A DNA stretch of 8,567 nucleotides from UBA7672 sp035995285 (GCA_035995285.1 DASYKO010000285.1:1-8567), one strand, 5' to 3'; positions 1-6,049 are shown, counted from the stretch's first letter. A program made the numbers and translations. Notes: generated by a model from the letters alone, not told the origin.

Positions 1-18
1 AGCACGAACATCAAGTAG

Positions 19-67
19 CCCTCATGGTGAGCAGCGAGCAAAGCTCGCGTCCGTCGAACCACGAGGG
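19..67 (+). repeat. Palindromic intergenic repeat, copy 1
   Basis: This 49-bp imperfect palindrome begins CCCTCATGGTGAGCAG and ends GTCGAACCACGAGGG. The outer arms pair over ten bases with one mismatch, which would be a G-U wobble in RNA. The centre is a perfect hairpin, GCGAGC-aaa-GCTCGC. It lies 25 nt past the stop of the minus-strand hydrolase gene. Copies 2 (5974-6026, inverted) and 3 (6050-6098) share the outer arms but have different central stems, so the fold is kept while the sequence changes. Similar CCTCATGG-type intergenic palindromes occur in alphaproteobacteria. A role in transcription termination or mRNA 3'-end stability is inference. Confidence 0.8.
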
Positions 68-92
68 CGGGCTTCGCGCCGCCAGAGGCAGC

Positions 93-1064
93 CTACTTCT
101 CGTTCTGCCGCTTGATGAACGCCGCGACCGTCTTGATCAGGTCCGTCGTCGCCTCGCTCGGTCTGTGCCCGAAGGCATGTGGCTGGCCGGGATAGAACAC
201 ATAGTCGAGCTTGCCGCCGCGCGCCTGCCAGGCGTGGAGCAGGTCAAACGTCATGTCCTGCGGGATGTTCGAGTCATTGCCCGGCTGTACGACCAGGATC
301 GGCGGCAGCGTCTTGGCCTCGCCCGCCGTGACGATGCGGGGGATGGAAGCGTCCCACATGTTGGTCTCGTCCTTGAAGTAGGACTCACTGCCGCGCTTCA
401 GCGATTCAATGCCTGCGCGCTGGGCGTAGCGATAGCGGGCGGCGGGGTCGCTCACCGGCCACATCGCGACGACATAGTTGACGTTAGCCGTCACCTCGTC
501 ATGCACCGCGAAATTCGCGCCGGTCTTCGAGAGAGGGGAATTGGAGATCGGCGTCCCCTTGTGCTGCGGCGCCTCGGGGCGAAGGGATTCCAGAAGAGCA
601 AGGTGCGCGCCCGAGGATGAGCCGATCAGGCCGATCTTGAGCGGGTTAGCGTTCAGCATCTTGGAGTTCATCCGCGCAAACCGCACCGCAGCGGCGACAT
701 CTGCGCTCGACACCGGATGCTGAAATTGCGGCGCCTGCCGGAAGTCGACGGAGATCACCACCAGCCCGGACTTGGCGAGCTCGATGCAGTAAAGCCTGTC
801 GCCCTCATGGCTGCCCGAACTCCACGCCCCGCCATGGATATCGACGAGCATGGGGAGCGGCGCCGAACTGCTTTTCGGTCGGTAGATCGTCGCCGCGAGA
901 TCTAGGCTGCCGGGCTTGGCCCAGATCGTCTCTGTCTCCTCAACCGCCGGATCGGCCGCGATGCGCGTGGGCGTGGCGGCTGCCGGCGTTGCGGGCGTCT
1001 GCTGGGCGAGCGCCGGCGCAGCGCAGGCTACGATGAGGGCGAGCGATACGATGAGCGATTTCAT
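93..1064 (-). CDS. Secreted alpha/beta-hydrolase (esterase-like)
   Basis: A 323-residue alpha/beta-hydrolase of the BD-FAE/hormone-sensitive-lipase-like esterase group. Residues 1-20 are a signal peptide ending ALA, followed by a Pro/Ala/Thr-rich linker, so it is probably periplasmic or exported. The oxyanion-hole motif HGGAW is at residues 77-81. The nucleophile elbow GSSSG is at 148-152, with Ser150 as nucleophile. The probable acid is Asp264 (in PGNDSN) and the base His296 (in QPHAFGH), so the catalytic triad is complete. The start is supported by a GGGGAG Shine-Dalgarno about 5 nt upstream and by the signal peptide beginning at this Met. It has no same-strand neighbour in the window. The substrate, probably a small carboxylic ester, cannot be read from the sequence. 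Confidence 0.9.
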   Translation of the reverse strand: MKSLIVSLALIVACAAPALAQQTPATPAAATPTRIAADPAVEETETIWAKPGSLDLAATIYRPKSSSAPLPMLVDIHGGAWSSGSHEGDRLYCIELAKSGLVVISVDFRQAPQFQHPVSSADVAAAVRFARMNSKMLNANPLKIGLIGSSSGAHLALLESLRPEAPQHKGTPISNSPLSKTGANFAVHDEVTANVNYVVAMWPVSDPAARYRYAQRAGIESLKRGSESYFKDETNMWDASIPRIVTAGEAKTLPPILVVQPGNDSNIPQDMTFDLLHAWQARGGKLDYVFYPGQPHAFGHRPSEATTDLIKTVAAFIKRQNEK

Positions 1065-1114
1065 GTGTCTCCCCGATACCCGCTGCTCTTCTCCGGCAGC
1101 GCCGAAAGAACGAT

Positions 1115-1165
1115 GCCATGGGCGGGAGCAGGCGGCTAGCCGCGCGTCTCCCCGCCACCATGGGC
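1115..1165. repeat. Nested inverted repeat in intergenic region
   Basis: In the 296-bp gap between the divergent hydrolase and UrcA genes, GCCATGGGCGGGAG (1115-1128) pairs imperfectly with the reverse complement at 1147-1165 (CTCCCCGCCACCATGGGC region). Between the arms sits a perfect 12-bp palindrome, GCGGCTAGCCGC (1132-1143). The whole could form a cruciform or a long RNA hairpin in the hydrolase leader. The function is unknown. Confidence 0.45.
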
Positions 1166-1172
1166 CGCCAGC

Positions 1173-1185
1173 CTTACAGCGTAAG
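1173..1185. promoter_or_regulatory. Candidate operator CTTAC-agc-GTAAG
   Basis: A perfect 5-bp inverted repeat with a 3-nt centre, CTTACAGCGTAAG. It lies about 110 bp upstream of the hydrolase start and about 90 bp upstream of the UrcA promoter. Its size and symmetry suit a dimeric helix-turn-helix repressor such as a TetR-type protein. It does not resemble the operators of the tetR gene in this window (TGTCACC half-sites), so any regulator would be encoded elsewhere. This is inference from symmetry alone. Confidence 0.3.
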
Positions 1186-1275
1186 CGCCGGCCGCAGCCG
1201 CGCTGGCGCGTCCAGCCACGACAGCTGCGTATCTCACTCCTTCGTTATCCGGCCTCAAACCCTGCAACGCGCCGC

Positions 1276-1305
1276 TTGACGGCTTGTACACTAGTGTGGT
1301 GTATC
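1276..1305 (+). promoter_or_regulatory. Promoter with embedded palindrome upstream of UrcA gene
   Basis: A TTGACG -35 hexamer (1276-1281) is followed 18 bp later by a weak -10, TGTATC (1300-1305). The spacer contains a perfect 10-bp palindrome, ACACTAGTGT (1288-1297), and the interval TACAC (1287-1291) to GTGTA (1299-1303) is a second inverted repeat. A protein bound here would cover the -10 region, so repression is the simplest reading. A better-looking -10, TATAAC at 1313-1318, has no -35 at the right distance. The leader to the ATG at 1361 would be about 50 nt. Confidence 0.5.
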
Positions 1306-1360
1306 ACATACCTATAACAGCTAAGTCCTCCCCGGACTCACCAAACGAAAGAGATCTGCA

Positions 1361-1690
1361 ATGTCTCGCATCGTCAAAACCCTGGCTATCCTCGTGTCTG
1401 CGCTTGCCCTGGCCCCTGTCGTCGCCGTCTTCGGCGCGATGACCGCGACCGCCCAGCAACCCGTCCAGAAGCAGCTGATCGTCGAATACGGCGACCTCGA
1501 CCTGTCGAAAGAGGCAGGCGTCCGCACCCTGATGAGCCGCCTGGAAAACGCATCGGAGAAGGTCTGCGGCCACCGCCCCATGACCCACGCCTACGCCCAG
1601 TTCCCCGGCTACACGGCCTGCCGCGAGGCCGCGGTCGCGGATGCGATGCGCCGCATCGGCGTTGGCGTGACGCTCGCCTCTTCACACTGA
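1361..1690 (+). CDS. UrcA family secreted small protein
   Basis: A 109-residue protein with a signal peptide of about 31 residues (hydrophobic core ILVSALALAPVVAVFGA, cleavage near ATAQ). The mature part matches the UrcA family: a YGDLDLS segment near residue 43, a helix VRTLMSRLENASEKVCG ending at Cys69, and a second helix starting at Cys87 (CREAAVADAM). The two cysteines probably form a disulfide in the periplasm. The family is named after a uranium-responsive gene of Caulobacter crescentus, but most members have no known function and metal response must not be assumed here. A purine-rich AAAGAGA about 9 nt upstream serves as ribosome binding site. It is a single-gene unit with its own promoter (1276-1305) and terminator (1748-1778). 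Confidence 0.9.
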   Translation: MSRIVKTLAILVSALALAPVVAVFGAMTATAQQPVQKQLIVEYGDLDLSKEAGVRTLMSRLENASEKVCGHRPMTHAYAQFPGYTACREAAVADAMRRIGVGVTLASSH

Positions 1691-1747
1691 TCCGGGCACG
1701 GATGCAGTTTTCCGCGGCGGCGCTCCCATACGTCGATCGCACAACCT

Positions 1748-1778
1748 GGCGGACGCCTCGCGCGTCCGCCTCTTCTTT
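1748..1778 (+). terminator. Rho-independent terminator of the UrcA gene
   Basis: A perfect 9-bp stem GGCGGACGC (1748-1756) / GCGTCCGCC (1762-1770) with loop CTCGC is followed by TCTTCTTT. It lies 57 nt past the UrcA stop codon and just before the 3' end of the convergent DUF922 gene at 1791. The T-rich tail is on the plus strand only, so it mainly serves UrcA, though the stem could also slow transcription from the other side. Confidence 0.85.
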
Positions 1779-1790
1779 GGAGGATTCCAG

Positions 1791-2384
1791 TCAGGGATAT
1801 GTAGCGCCCTGCGTTGCGCCGTGGCGCGTGCGGGCGTCGTAATCCTTGTCGGCCTGCCGGCCCTCCTTGAGGAGGGATTGTCCAAGCTCGCGGGCCGCGG
1901 CGGACATCTCCATGCAGGTCGGCATCGGGCCCAGCGCGCGCATGCCTGCATCGATCTCACGGGCGGTGGCGACGCTGAGCGTGCTGTGGCCGCGCTCATG
2001 CACCATGAGCTTTTCGATGTAGGCATCGAACCTCTGGCGGAGGGCAGCCGGCGCGGAGGGAGCAAGCTCCGGGATGACGATCTCGATGTCGAGCCTGACC
2101 ACTATGTCCGAGAGCATGCAGCCGCCGGCCGTGGGAACGGTCCTGAAATTCCAGTGCGTCTCCCAGTGGTTGACGGAATCATATCCGCTTCCGCCGCCCG
2201 CCGCCTTGCGCCTGGCGTTGATGTCGGTGCGCACCGCTTTGGCAGTTTTGCCCGAGACGGGATAGGTCGTGATCGTCTCCTTGATGACGGGATCGGCATG
2301 CGCCGCACGGAGCGGCAGCGGCGCGGCGGCCATGGCCAGAACCGCGAGCATCATTCTGACTGAAGCGGCAAACAGCGCCCGCAT
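1791..2384 (-). CDS. DUF922 putative secreted zinc-dependent protease
   Basis: A 197-residue protein of the DUF922 family, annotated elsewhere as predicted secreted Zn-dependent proteases. Residues 1-30 form a signal peptide (MMLAVLAMAAAPLPL core, cleavage near AHA). The metzincin-type HExxH zinc motif is complete: HERGH at 129-133, preceded by the helix FDAYIEKLMV. Cys89 and Cys157 are suitably placed for a disulfide. The C-terminal YDARTRHGATQG (182-193) also fits the family. A GGAGGGA Shine-Dalgarno precedes the ATG. It is the last gene of a possible minus-strand cluster after tetR and a 59-codon gene, 108 nt downstream of the latter. Protease activity is a family prediction, not established here. 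Confidence 0.85.
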   Translation of the reverse strand: MRALFAASVRMMLAVLAMAAAPLPLRAAHADPVIKETITTYPVSGKTAKAVRTDINARRKAAGGGSGYDSVNHWETHWNFRTVPTAGGCMLSDIVVRLDIEIVIPELAPSAPAALRQRFDAYIEKLMVHERGHSTLSVATAREIDAGMRALGPMPTCMEMSAAARELGQSLLKEGRQADKDYDARTRHGATQGATYP

Positions 2385-2492
2385 GATCCCGTTCCCTCCG
2401 CCTCAGGAGGTTAGTGAACGGGGAGAGCGCATTCAACGCCGCAATTGCAGGGGCGCTGCCGGAAAAGGTCCCAGGCGGGCGCCACGGAAATC

Positions 2493-2672
2493 CTACGACC
2501 CGCGGACGGCCGTTGAGCCATCCGCAGTCAAGTGTGTCGCAGTGAAGTGGGGGAGGAATTCGCTCGCGCCGAGATGGTCAAGCACGGTGGCGCGCAGGGG
2601 AGGAACGGAAGCTGCGAGGACGGCCAGAACGAGGCCCAGGGCCAGTTTTCTTGTTTTTATCGCCCGGAGCAT
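2493..2672 (-). CDS. Small secreted peptide, 59 aa, unknown function
   Basis: This short open frame begins MLRAIKTRKLALGLVLAVLA. The basic start (K6, R8, K9), hydrophobic stretch 10-22 and a likely cleavage site after PPLRA (residue 28) make a convincing signal peptide, leaving a mature peptide of about 31 residues with three histidines. A strong Shine-Dalgarno, GGGAGGACAGG, directly precedes the ATG. It sits 68 nt after the tetR stop and 108 nt before the DUF922 gene, all on the same strand, so cotranscription is plausible. I recognise no family. The signal peptide and ribosome binding site are the support; it could still be a chance frame. Confidence 0.5.
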   Translation of the reverse strand: MLRAIKTRKLALGLVLAVLAASVPPLRATVLDHLGASEFLPHFTATHLTADGSTAVRGS

Positions 2673-2680
2673 CCTGTCCT

Positions 2681-2698
2681 CCCTCGCAGCTTCGAGGG
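2681..2698 (-). promoter_or_regulatory. Hairpin overlapping the small-peptide ribosome binding site
   Basis: On the minus strand CCCTCG-aagctg-CGAGGG forms a perfect 6-bp stem, and its 3' arm runs straight into the AGGA of the Shine-Dalgarno of the 59-codon gene. When folded it would hide part of the ribosome binding site. It could also be a minor 3' stem for the tetR message. Confidence 0.35.
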
Positions 2699-2740
2699 TA
2701 AGAGGGGCGCGGCCGCTGGTTTGGATGCGCAGGGCGCAGA

Positions 2741-3361
2741 TTATTTTTCGTAAACCTTCGCCAGGATGCCTTCGAGGGCAGCGGTCACACGCTTCCAGTC
2801 CGCTTCCGTCTTCAGCGGCATCCCCGAAAAATTACCCATCGATGCGCTACGCAGCACCAGATAGTTGAGCGCCGCCAGCACGATGGCGTTTATCGCAGGC
2901 GCATCTGCGCCCGGCGGCGGGGTTTCCTCGCCCCGCACCTTCATCATGACGCCGAACATCGCCTTCGACCGCGCCGCCTCGATCCGCGCTAGCGCCGGCG
3001 ACGGCCCGGCCAACTCCCACGCCAGCAGCTTTTGCAACACGGCATCGCCGCGCAGCTTGTCGGCATAGGCGGTGAACGCAGCCAGCATGCGCTGGCCATA
3101 ATTGCCCTTTGCCGCCGGAGAAAGCTCGCCGATCCACACGCCGGTTTCCGCGCCGAGAGCCTCGAGCAACCCATCGAGCCCGCCGAAATACCGGTAGATC
3201 AGCTTCTTGTCGGCCCCGGCCTCGGCCGCGATGGCGTTGATCCCAAGTGCGGCGGCGCCGTCCCGCGCCATCACCCGAGCTGCAGCCTCTATGATGCGCT
3301 TTTCGGTCGCCTCCCGGTCACGGGAAGAGGCTTCGGGCGCGGGTTTCTTAGGTTTGGCCAT
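2741..3361 (-). CDS. TetR/AcrR family transcriptional regulator
   Basis: A 206-residue TetR-type repressor. The N-terminal DNA-binding domain spans about residues 18-66. It contains the helix RIIEAAARVMARDG, the helix-turn-helix INAIAAEAGADKKLIYRYFG (41-60) with the family hallmark IYRYF, and the helix after it. The rest is a helical ligand/dimerisation domain. The ATG at 3361 (MAKPKK) is preferred over the upstream GTG at 3418: it has a GGAAG motif upstream, the basic tail before the domain has normal length, and the region above contains an operator-like repeat. It is divergent from the membrane protein gene at 3496, and two matching operators lie between them, so it probably represses both genes. 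The ligand is unknown. Confidence 0.93.
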   Translation of the reverse strand: MAKPKKPAPEASSRDREATEKRIIEAAARVMARDGAAALGINAIAAEAGADKKLIYRYFGGLDGLLEALGAETGVWIGELSPAAKGNYGQRMLAAFTAYADKLRGDAVLQKLLAWELAGPSPALARIEAARSKAMFGVMMKVRGEETPPPGADAPAINAIVLAALNYLVLRSASMGNFSGMPLKTEADWKRVTAALEGILAKVYEK

Positions 3362-3412
3362 TTTCGCTTCCGGACCGGGGTTTTCTCGATTCCCCAGGAG
3401 GATACCAAAACA

Positions 3413-3430
3413 AGTCACCGGGCGGAGACA
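3413..3430. promoter_or_regulatory. TetR operator 2 (candidate, tetR side)
   Basis: AGTCACC-gggc-GGAGACA is an 18-bp 7-4-7 dyad matching operator 1 (TGTCACC-agac-GGTGACA) at six of seven positions in each arm with the same 4-bp spacer. Its centre is 52 bp from that of operator 1, close to five helical turns. It lies about 52 bp upstream of the tetR ATG, where a bound repressor could block the tetR promoter. Confidence 0.55.
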
Positions 3431-3436
3431 TTTTTG

Positions 3437-3464
3437 TTGACTTGCCGGGCTGGTCCCGTATGTC
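3437..3464 (+). promoter_or_regulatory. Promoter of the DUF4386-like gene
   Basis: TTGACT (-35, 3437-3442) and TATGTC (-10, 3459-3464) are separated by 16 bp. The -10 lies inside the wide dyad 3456-3487 and abuts operator 1, so TetR binding would exclude RNA polymerase. The leader to the preferred ATG at 3496 would be about 25 nt. Confidence 0.55.
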
Positions 3465-3487
3465 TGTCACCAGACGGTGACATACGG
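3456..3487. promoter_or_regulatory. TetR operator 1 (core 3465-3482)
   Basis: The core TGTCACC-agac-GGTGACA (3465-3482) is a perfect 7-bp inverted repeat. A second perfect dyad overlaps it, CCGTATGTC (3456-3464) with GACATACGG (3479-3487), sharing its right arm with the core. This gives two possible left half-sites, TGTC-TGTC in tandem, for one right half-site. It lies between the divergent tetR and membrane protein genes, over the -10 of the latter, and is the natural target for the adjacent TetR protein. Confidence 0.75.
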
Positions 3488-3495
3488 AGATGGAC

Positions 3496-4269
3496 ATGAC
3501 TGCTGCGAATGGGAAGACCTCTGGTTTGGCCATAGGCGAGAAGAAGGTCTGGCTCGGCGCCGGCCTGGCGCTGGGCGCGGTAGCCCTGGTGTCCAACGCG
3601 CCCTATTCGGCGCTGATCGCGCTGTTCGACTATGACGACGTGCTGCGGCGCACGCCGGGCGACGTGCTCACCAAATTCCACGATGCAGGCGCGCCGCTGG
3701 TGTGGGCATGGTGGGCGTTCGCGATGTGCGCCGTCGGCTTCGCCGTAGCGGCGGCCTCGCTGGGCGAAGCGCTGAAGGGAAAGCTGTCGCGCGCCTTCAC
3801 GATGTTCGGCGTAGTCTCCGGCGTGCTCCAGGCGGTGGCCCTGTTCCGCTGGACATTCGTCATCCCGCCAATGGCCTCGGCCTATGTCGCGGCAGGCGAG
3901 GGATCGGCAGAGCGGGCGGCGATCGAGACCAGCTACACCATGCTCAACGCCTTCGCCGGCGTCGGCATCGGCGAACATCTCGGCCAGATCCTCCTGATGG
4001 TGTGGACGCTCGGCGTAGGTCTCGCCGTTATGCGCCTGGGCGGCGCGATGCGCTGGATCGGCGCCGCGGGGCTGGCGACGCTGCCGTTCTGGATCGTGGG
4101 GCAGACGGAATTGCTCGCAACCGCGATGCCCGAGATGCCCGTGATCGAGACGATCCCCTACGCCTACATGGCCTGGGAAGCTTGGCTGCTGGTACTGGGC
4201 GTCGCGATGGTGGTTCGAGTGATGCGCGGCGAGCGCGGTGTAGCGGGGAAGGTCAGCTACGCCACTTGA
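3496..4269 (+). CDS. DUF4386-like multi-pass membrane protein
   Basis: A 257-residue integral inner-membrane protein with about six helices, near residues 19-44, 66-88, 99-118, 150-178, 186-206 and 222-243. The segments ALFRWTFVIPPMA (116-128) and GVGIGEHLGQILLMVW (155-170) resemble conserved blocks of the DUF4386 family, whose function is unknown. The ATG at 3490 touches the GGAG motif with no spacer, whereas the in-frame ATG at 3496 has it 6 nt upstream, so 3496 is the better start. It is divergent from tetR and probably repressed by it, so it may handle or respond to the TetR ligand. Its last 17 bp overlap the end of the convergent oxygenase gene. Confidence 0.85.
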   Translation: MTAANGKTSGLAIGEKKVWLGAGLALGAVALVSNAPYSALIALFDYDDVLRRTPGDVLTKFHDAGAPLVWAWWAFAMCAVGFAVAAASLGEALKGKLSRAFTMFGVVSGVLQAVALFRWTFVIPPMASAYVAAGEGSAERAAIETSYTMLNAFAGVGIGEHLGQILLMVWTLGVGLAVMRLGGAMRWIGAAGLATLPFWIVGQTELLATAMPEMPVIETIPYAYMAWEAWLLVLGVAMVVRVMRGERGVAGKVSYAT

Positions 4270-5347
4270 GCGTTCTGGGTTCTATCGGATTGTTGAAGGG
4301 GCGGCCTTCGGAACGGGAGGCCGCCCATTCCTTCTTGAGCGTGAGGTACCATTTCGCCTGCACGTCGATGTCGTCGATCCACATGCCGGGGCCTTTGTGG
4401 AAGCGCATGCCTTCGTTCTGGATGTCGACCATGTGGCCGTCCTGGCCGAGGAATTTGCGGGCGGCGGGGATGAGGATGGGCAGGGCAAGATCAAGGAACG
4501 GCGCATTGTTCCAGAAGGTGATTTGGGTGATGCGGGTCTTCTTGAGCTCGACCGGCGTGAGACAGGTGAGGGTGAAGATGCGCGCCTTCTTCGCCTCGAT
4601 CGCCTCCCAGCGGAAACCGGGGATCTGGAAGACGATCTCGGTCGTAACTTCCGATCCCATCAGCATCTTGTAGGCGAGCGAGTTGCTGCTCGGCTGGTGC
4701 CGCGCCAGCGCCCAGCCGCGCGTTGCGGGCACGAACGGCTTCTCCTTCAGCTTCAGACCGACGGAAGGCGGGCGCCACCACCATTGATCGTGCACGAAGG
4801 GCACGTGCGCGGGATCCATCAGGCCGACGACGGCGTCGTCCATGTGGGCGTTGAACGTCTGGTGGACAATGAATTTCGGTTGCTGGGCGCCGAGGCCAAA
4901 GTCCGGCGCGGGCAGGGCAGGCTCATCCTCCCGCGGATTGTCGGCGGCGTAGATGAAGATCATCCCATTGGTCTCGTGCACCGGATAGCGCCGCACGCGC
5001 ACCTTGTCGGTCGCAAAGTCCTCCGGCTTCTCCAGGCTCGGCATGTGGGCGCACTGGCCGGCCGTATTGAAGCGCCAGCCATGATAGGGGCACTGGATCG
5101 TCGGTTGCCCATCCGTGTCGACCTGCCGCCCCTCTGATAGCGGCACCAGGCGATGCGGGCAGATGTCGCGCAGCGCGAACGCCTCGCCCTTCACGGTGCG
5201 CGCCAGCATCACCGGCTGGCCGAGGATGATGCGCCGGAACTGCTCGCCCGGCTTCAGCGAGGACGACGCGCACGCGAAATACCAGCTGTCGGTCAGCCAG
5301 CCCTCGGCGGACACGCCGGCAGATTTGGGAAGGGTTCCGTCAGCCAT
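4253..5347 (-). CDS. Rieske non-haem iron oxygenase, catalytic subunit
   Basis: A 364-residue aromatic ring-hydroxylating-type oxygenase of the single-component VanA/dicamba-demethylase-like size class. The N-terminal Rieske domain has both halves of the [2Fe-2S] motif: C63-P-H65 and C86-P-Y-H89, with Trp91 after it. The catalytic domain has the mononuclear iron motif D178-P-A-H181-V-P-F-V-H186, and a carboxylate near LGQDGHMVD (D303 or D308) could be the third iron ligand. It is cytoplasmic, with no signal peptide. It needs electrons from a ferredoxin/reductase, and none is encoded in the window. AAGGA upstream of the ATG supports the start. It is divergent from the GFA-family gene across 67 bp, and its 3' end overlaps the DUF4386-like gene. 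Demethylation or hydroxylation of an aromatic or steroid-like substrate is possible but not determinable. Confidence 0.95.
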   Translation of the reverse strand: MADGTLPKSAGVSAEGWLTDSWYFACASSSLKPGEQFRRIILGQPVMLARTVKGEAFALRDICPHRLVPLSEGRQVDTDGQPTIQCPYHGWRFNTAGQCAHMPSLEKPEDFATDKVRVRRYPVHETNGMIFIYAADNPREDEPALPAPDFGLGAQQPKFIVHQTFNAHMDDAVVGLMDPAHVPFVHDQWWWRPPSVGLKLKEKPFVPATRGWALARHQPSSNSLAYKMLMGSEVTTEIVFQIPGFRWEAIEAKKARIFTLTCLTPVELKKTRITQITFWNNAPFLDLALPILIPAARKFLGQDGHMVDIQNEGMRFHKGPGMWIDDIDVQAKWYLTLKKEWAASRSEGRPFNNPIEPRTLKWRS

Positions 5348-5414
5348 TCGAAGTCCTTGATCGGACGGGACTATCTAATGTTTGCTAGCGTCCGTCGAGA
5401 TGAGGCGAATTGGC

Positions 5415-5957
5415 ATGGCGCAAGCGAGGAAGAAAGCGGCAAAGGCCGCAAAACCGAAGCTCAAGGCGGCGCAGGTGATCCGGGGCCAGTGCCTGTGCGG
5501 CGCCGTAGAGATCGAGACCGATGTGCCCGTGTTCTGGGCCTGGCACGATCATTCGGCCCGCAGCCGGATCGCGCACGGGGCGGCCTATGCGACCTATGCG
5601 GGGACGTACCGGTCGAAGGTTCGGATCAACCGCGGTGAAGATGTGATCCGGCAGTTCACGGAGGAGGGGACGGGCGATGTCCGCTCATTCTGCGGCGCGT
5701 GCGGCACGCCGGTGAGCTATGAGCGCAAGCGCTCGCCCAAATGGGTGAACCTGCCCCGCGCCCTGTTCAGCGGGCGGACAGGACGGGAGGCGAAGTATCA
5801 CGTGGCGTACGAACAGCTGCAGGACTGGGCCTATCTCGGCGCGCCTGTGAGCCCGGTGAAGAACTATCCGGGCCTGATGATGGAGCGGGTGCGGAAGAAG
5901 GCAAAGGCTGAGGATAGCCTGTTCGATGCGGAGATGTTCAAGCCGCCGGAGAAGTAG
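5415..5957 (+). CDS. GFA-family protein lacking the central zinc motif
   Basis: A 180-residue protein of the GFA (glutathione-dependent formaldehyde-activating enzyme-like/CENP-V) fold. The first motif, GQCLCGAV (Cys26, Cys28), and the last, FCGACGTPVSY (Cys93, Cys96), are intact. The family's middle CxCxxC zinc motif is replaced by WHDHSARSR at residues 43-51, which has no cysteine. At least one zinc site must be lost or use other ligands such as His44 or His46. A lysine/alanine-rich N-terminal tail (KKAAKAAKPKLK) precedes the domain. The ATG at 5415 is chosen because GAGG lies 9 nt upstream. In-frame alternatives at 5400 (ATG) and 5382 (TTG) lack a good site. The gene is divergent from the Rieske oxygenase, so a shared pathway is plausible. 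Confidence 0.85.
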   Translation: MAQARKKAAKAAKPKLKAAQVIRGQCLCGAVEIETDVPVFWAWHDHSARSRIAHGAAYATYAGTYRSKVRINRGEDVIRQFTEEGTGDVRSFCGACGTPVSYERKRSPKWVNLPRALFSGRTGREAKYHVAYEQLQDWAYLGAPVSPVKNYPGLMMERVRKKAKAEDSLFDAEMFKPPEK

Positions 5958-5973
5958 GAACGGCGGGGAGCCC

Positions 5974-6026
5974 GGAACCTCGCGGTTCGACGGGCGGCCC
6001 TTCGGGCCTGCTCACCATGAGGTTCC
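5974..6026 (-). repeat. Palindromic intergenic repeat, copy 2
   Basis: Same element as at 19-67 but inverted: read on the minus strand it runs CCTCATGGTGAGCAGG to GTCGAACCGCGAGG. The outer arms extend to GGAACCT/AGGTTCC and the centre is the hairpin GGCCC-ttc-GGGCC. It starts 16 nt after the GFA stop codon, so relative to its gene it has the same orientation as copies 1 and 3. It may end the GFA transcript. Confidence 0.8.
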
Positions 6027-6049
6027 TCCGCATCGTCGATGCCTGATAG

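Noticed and set aside
24..905. Several plus-strand open frames opposite the hydrolase gene
   Set aside because: They are antisense shadows in GC-rich DNA with Arg/Ala-rich low-information translations; the minus frame has the signal peptide and complete triad.
1821..2363. 180-codon plus-strand frame opposite the DUF922 gene
   Set aside because: The minus frame has a signal peptide and HERGH zinc motif; this one has neither a signal nor a recognisable domain.
3362..3418. GTG start at 3418 for tetR, adding 19 residues
   Set aside because: It overlaps the operator-like dyad at 3413-3430, and the ATG at 3361 fits the family length and has a purine-rich site upstream.
3702..4673. Long 323-codon plus-strand frame across the membrane protein and the oxygenase 3' end
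   Set aside because: It is an Arg-rich out-of-frame translation with no ribosome binding site that covers two well-supported genes.
5362..5394. CGGACG/CGTCCG inverted repeat in the oxygenase-GFA promoter region
   Set aside because: Six-bp arms 21 bp apart are expected often in DNA of this composition; no second copy or clear promoter overlap supports an operator.
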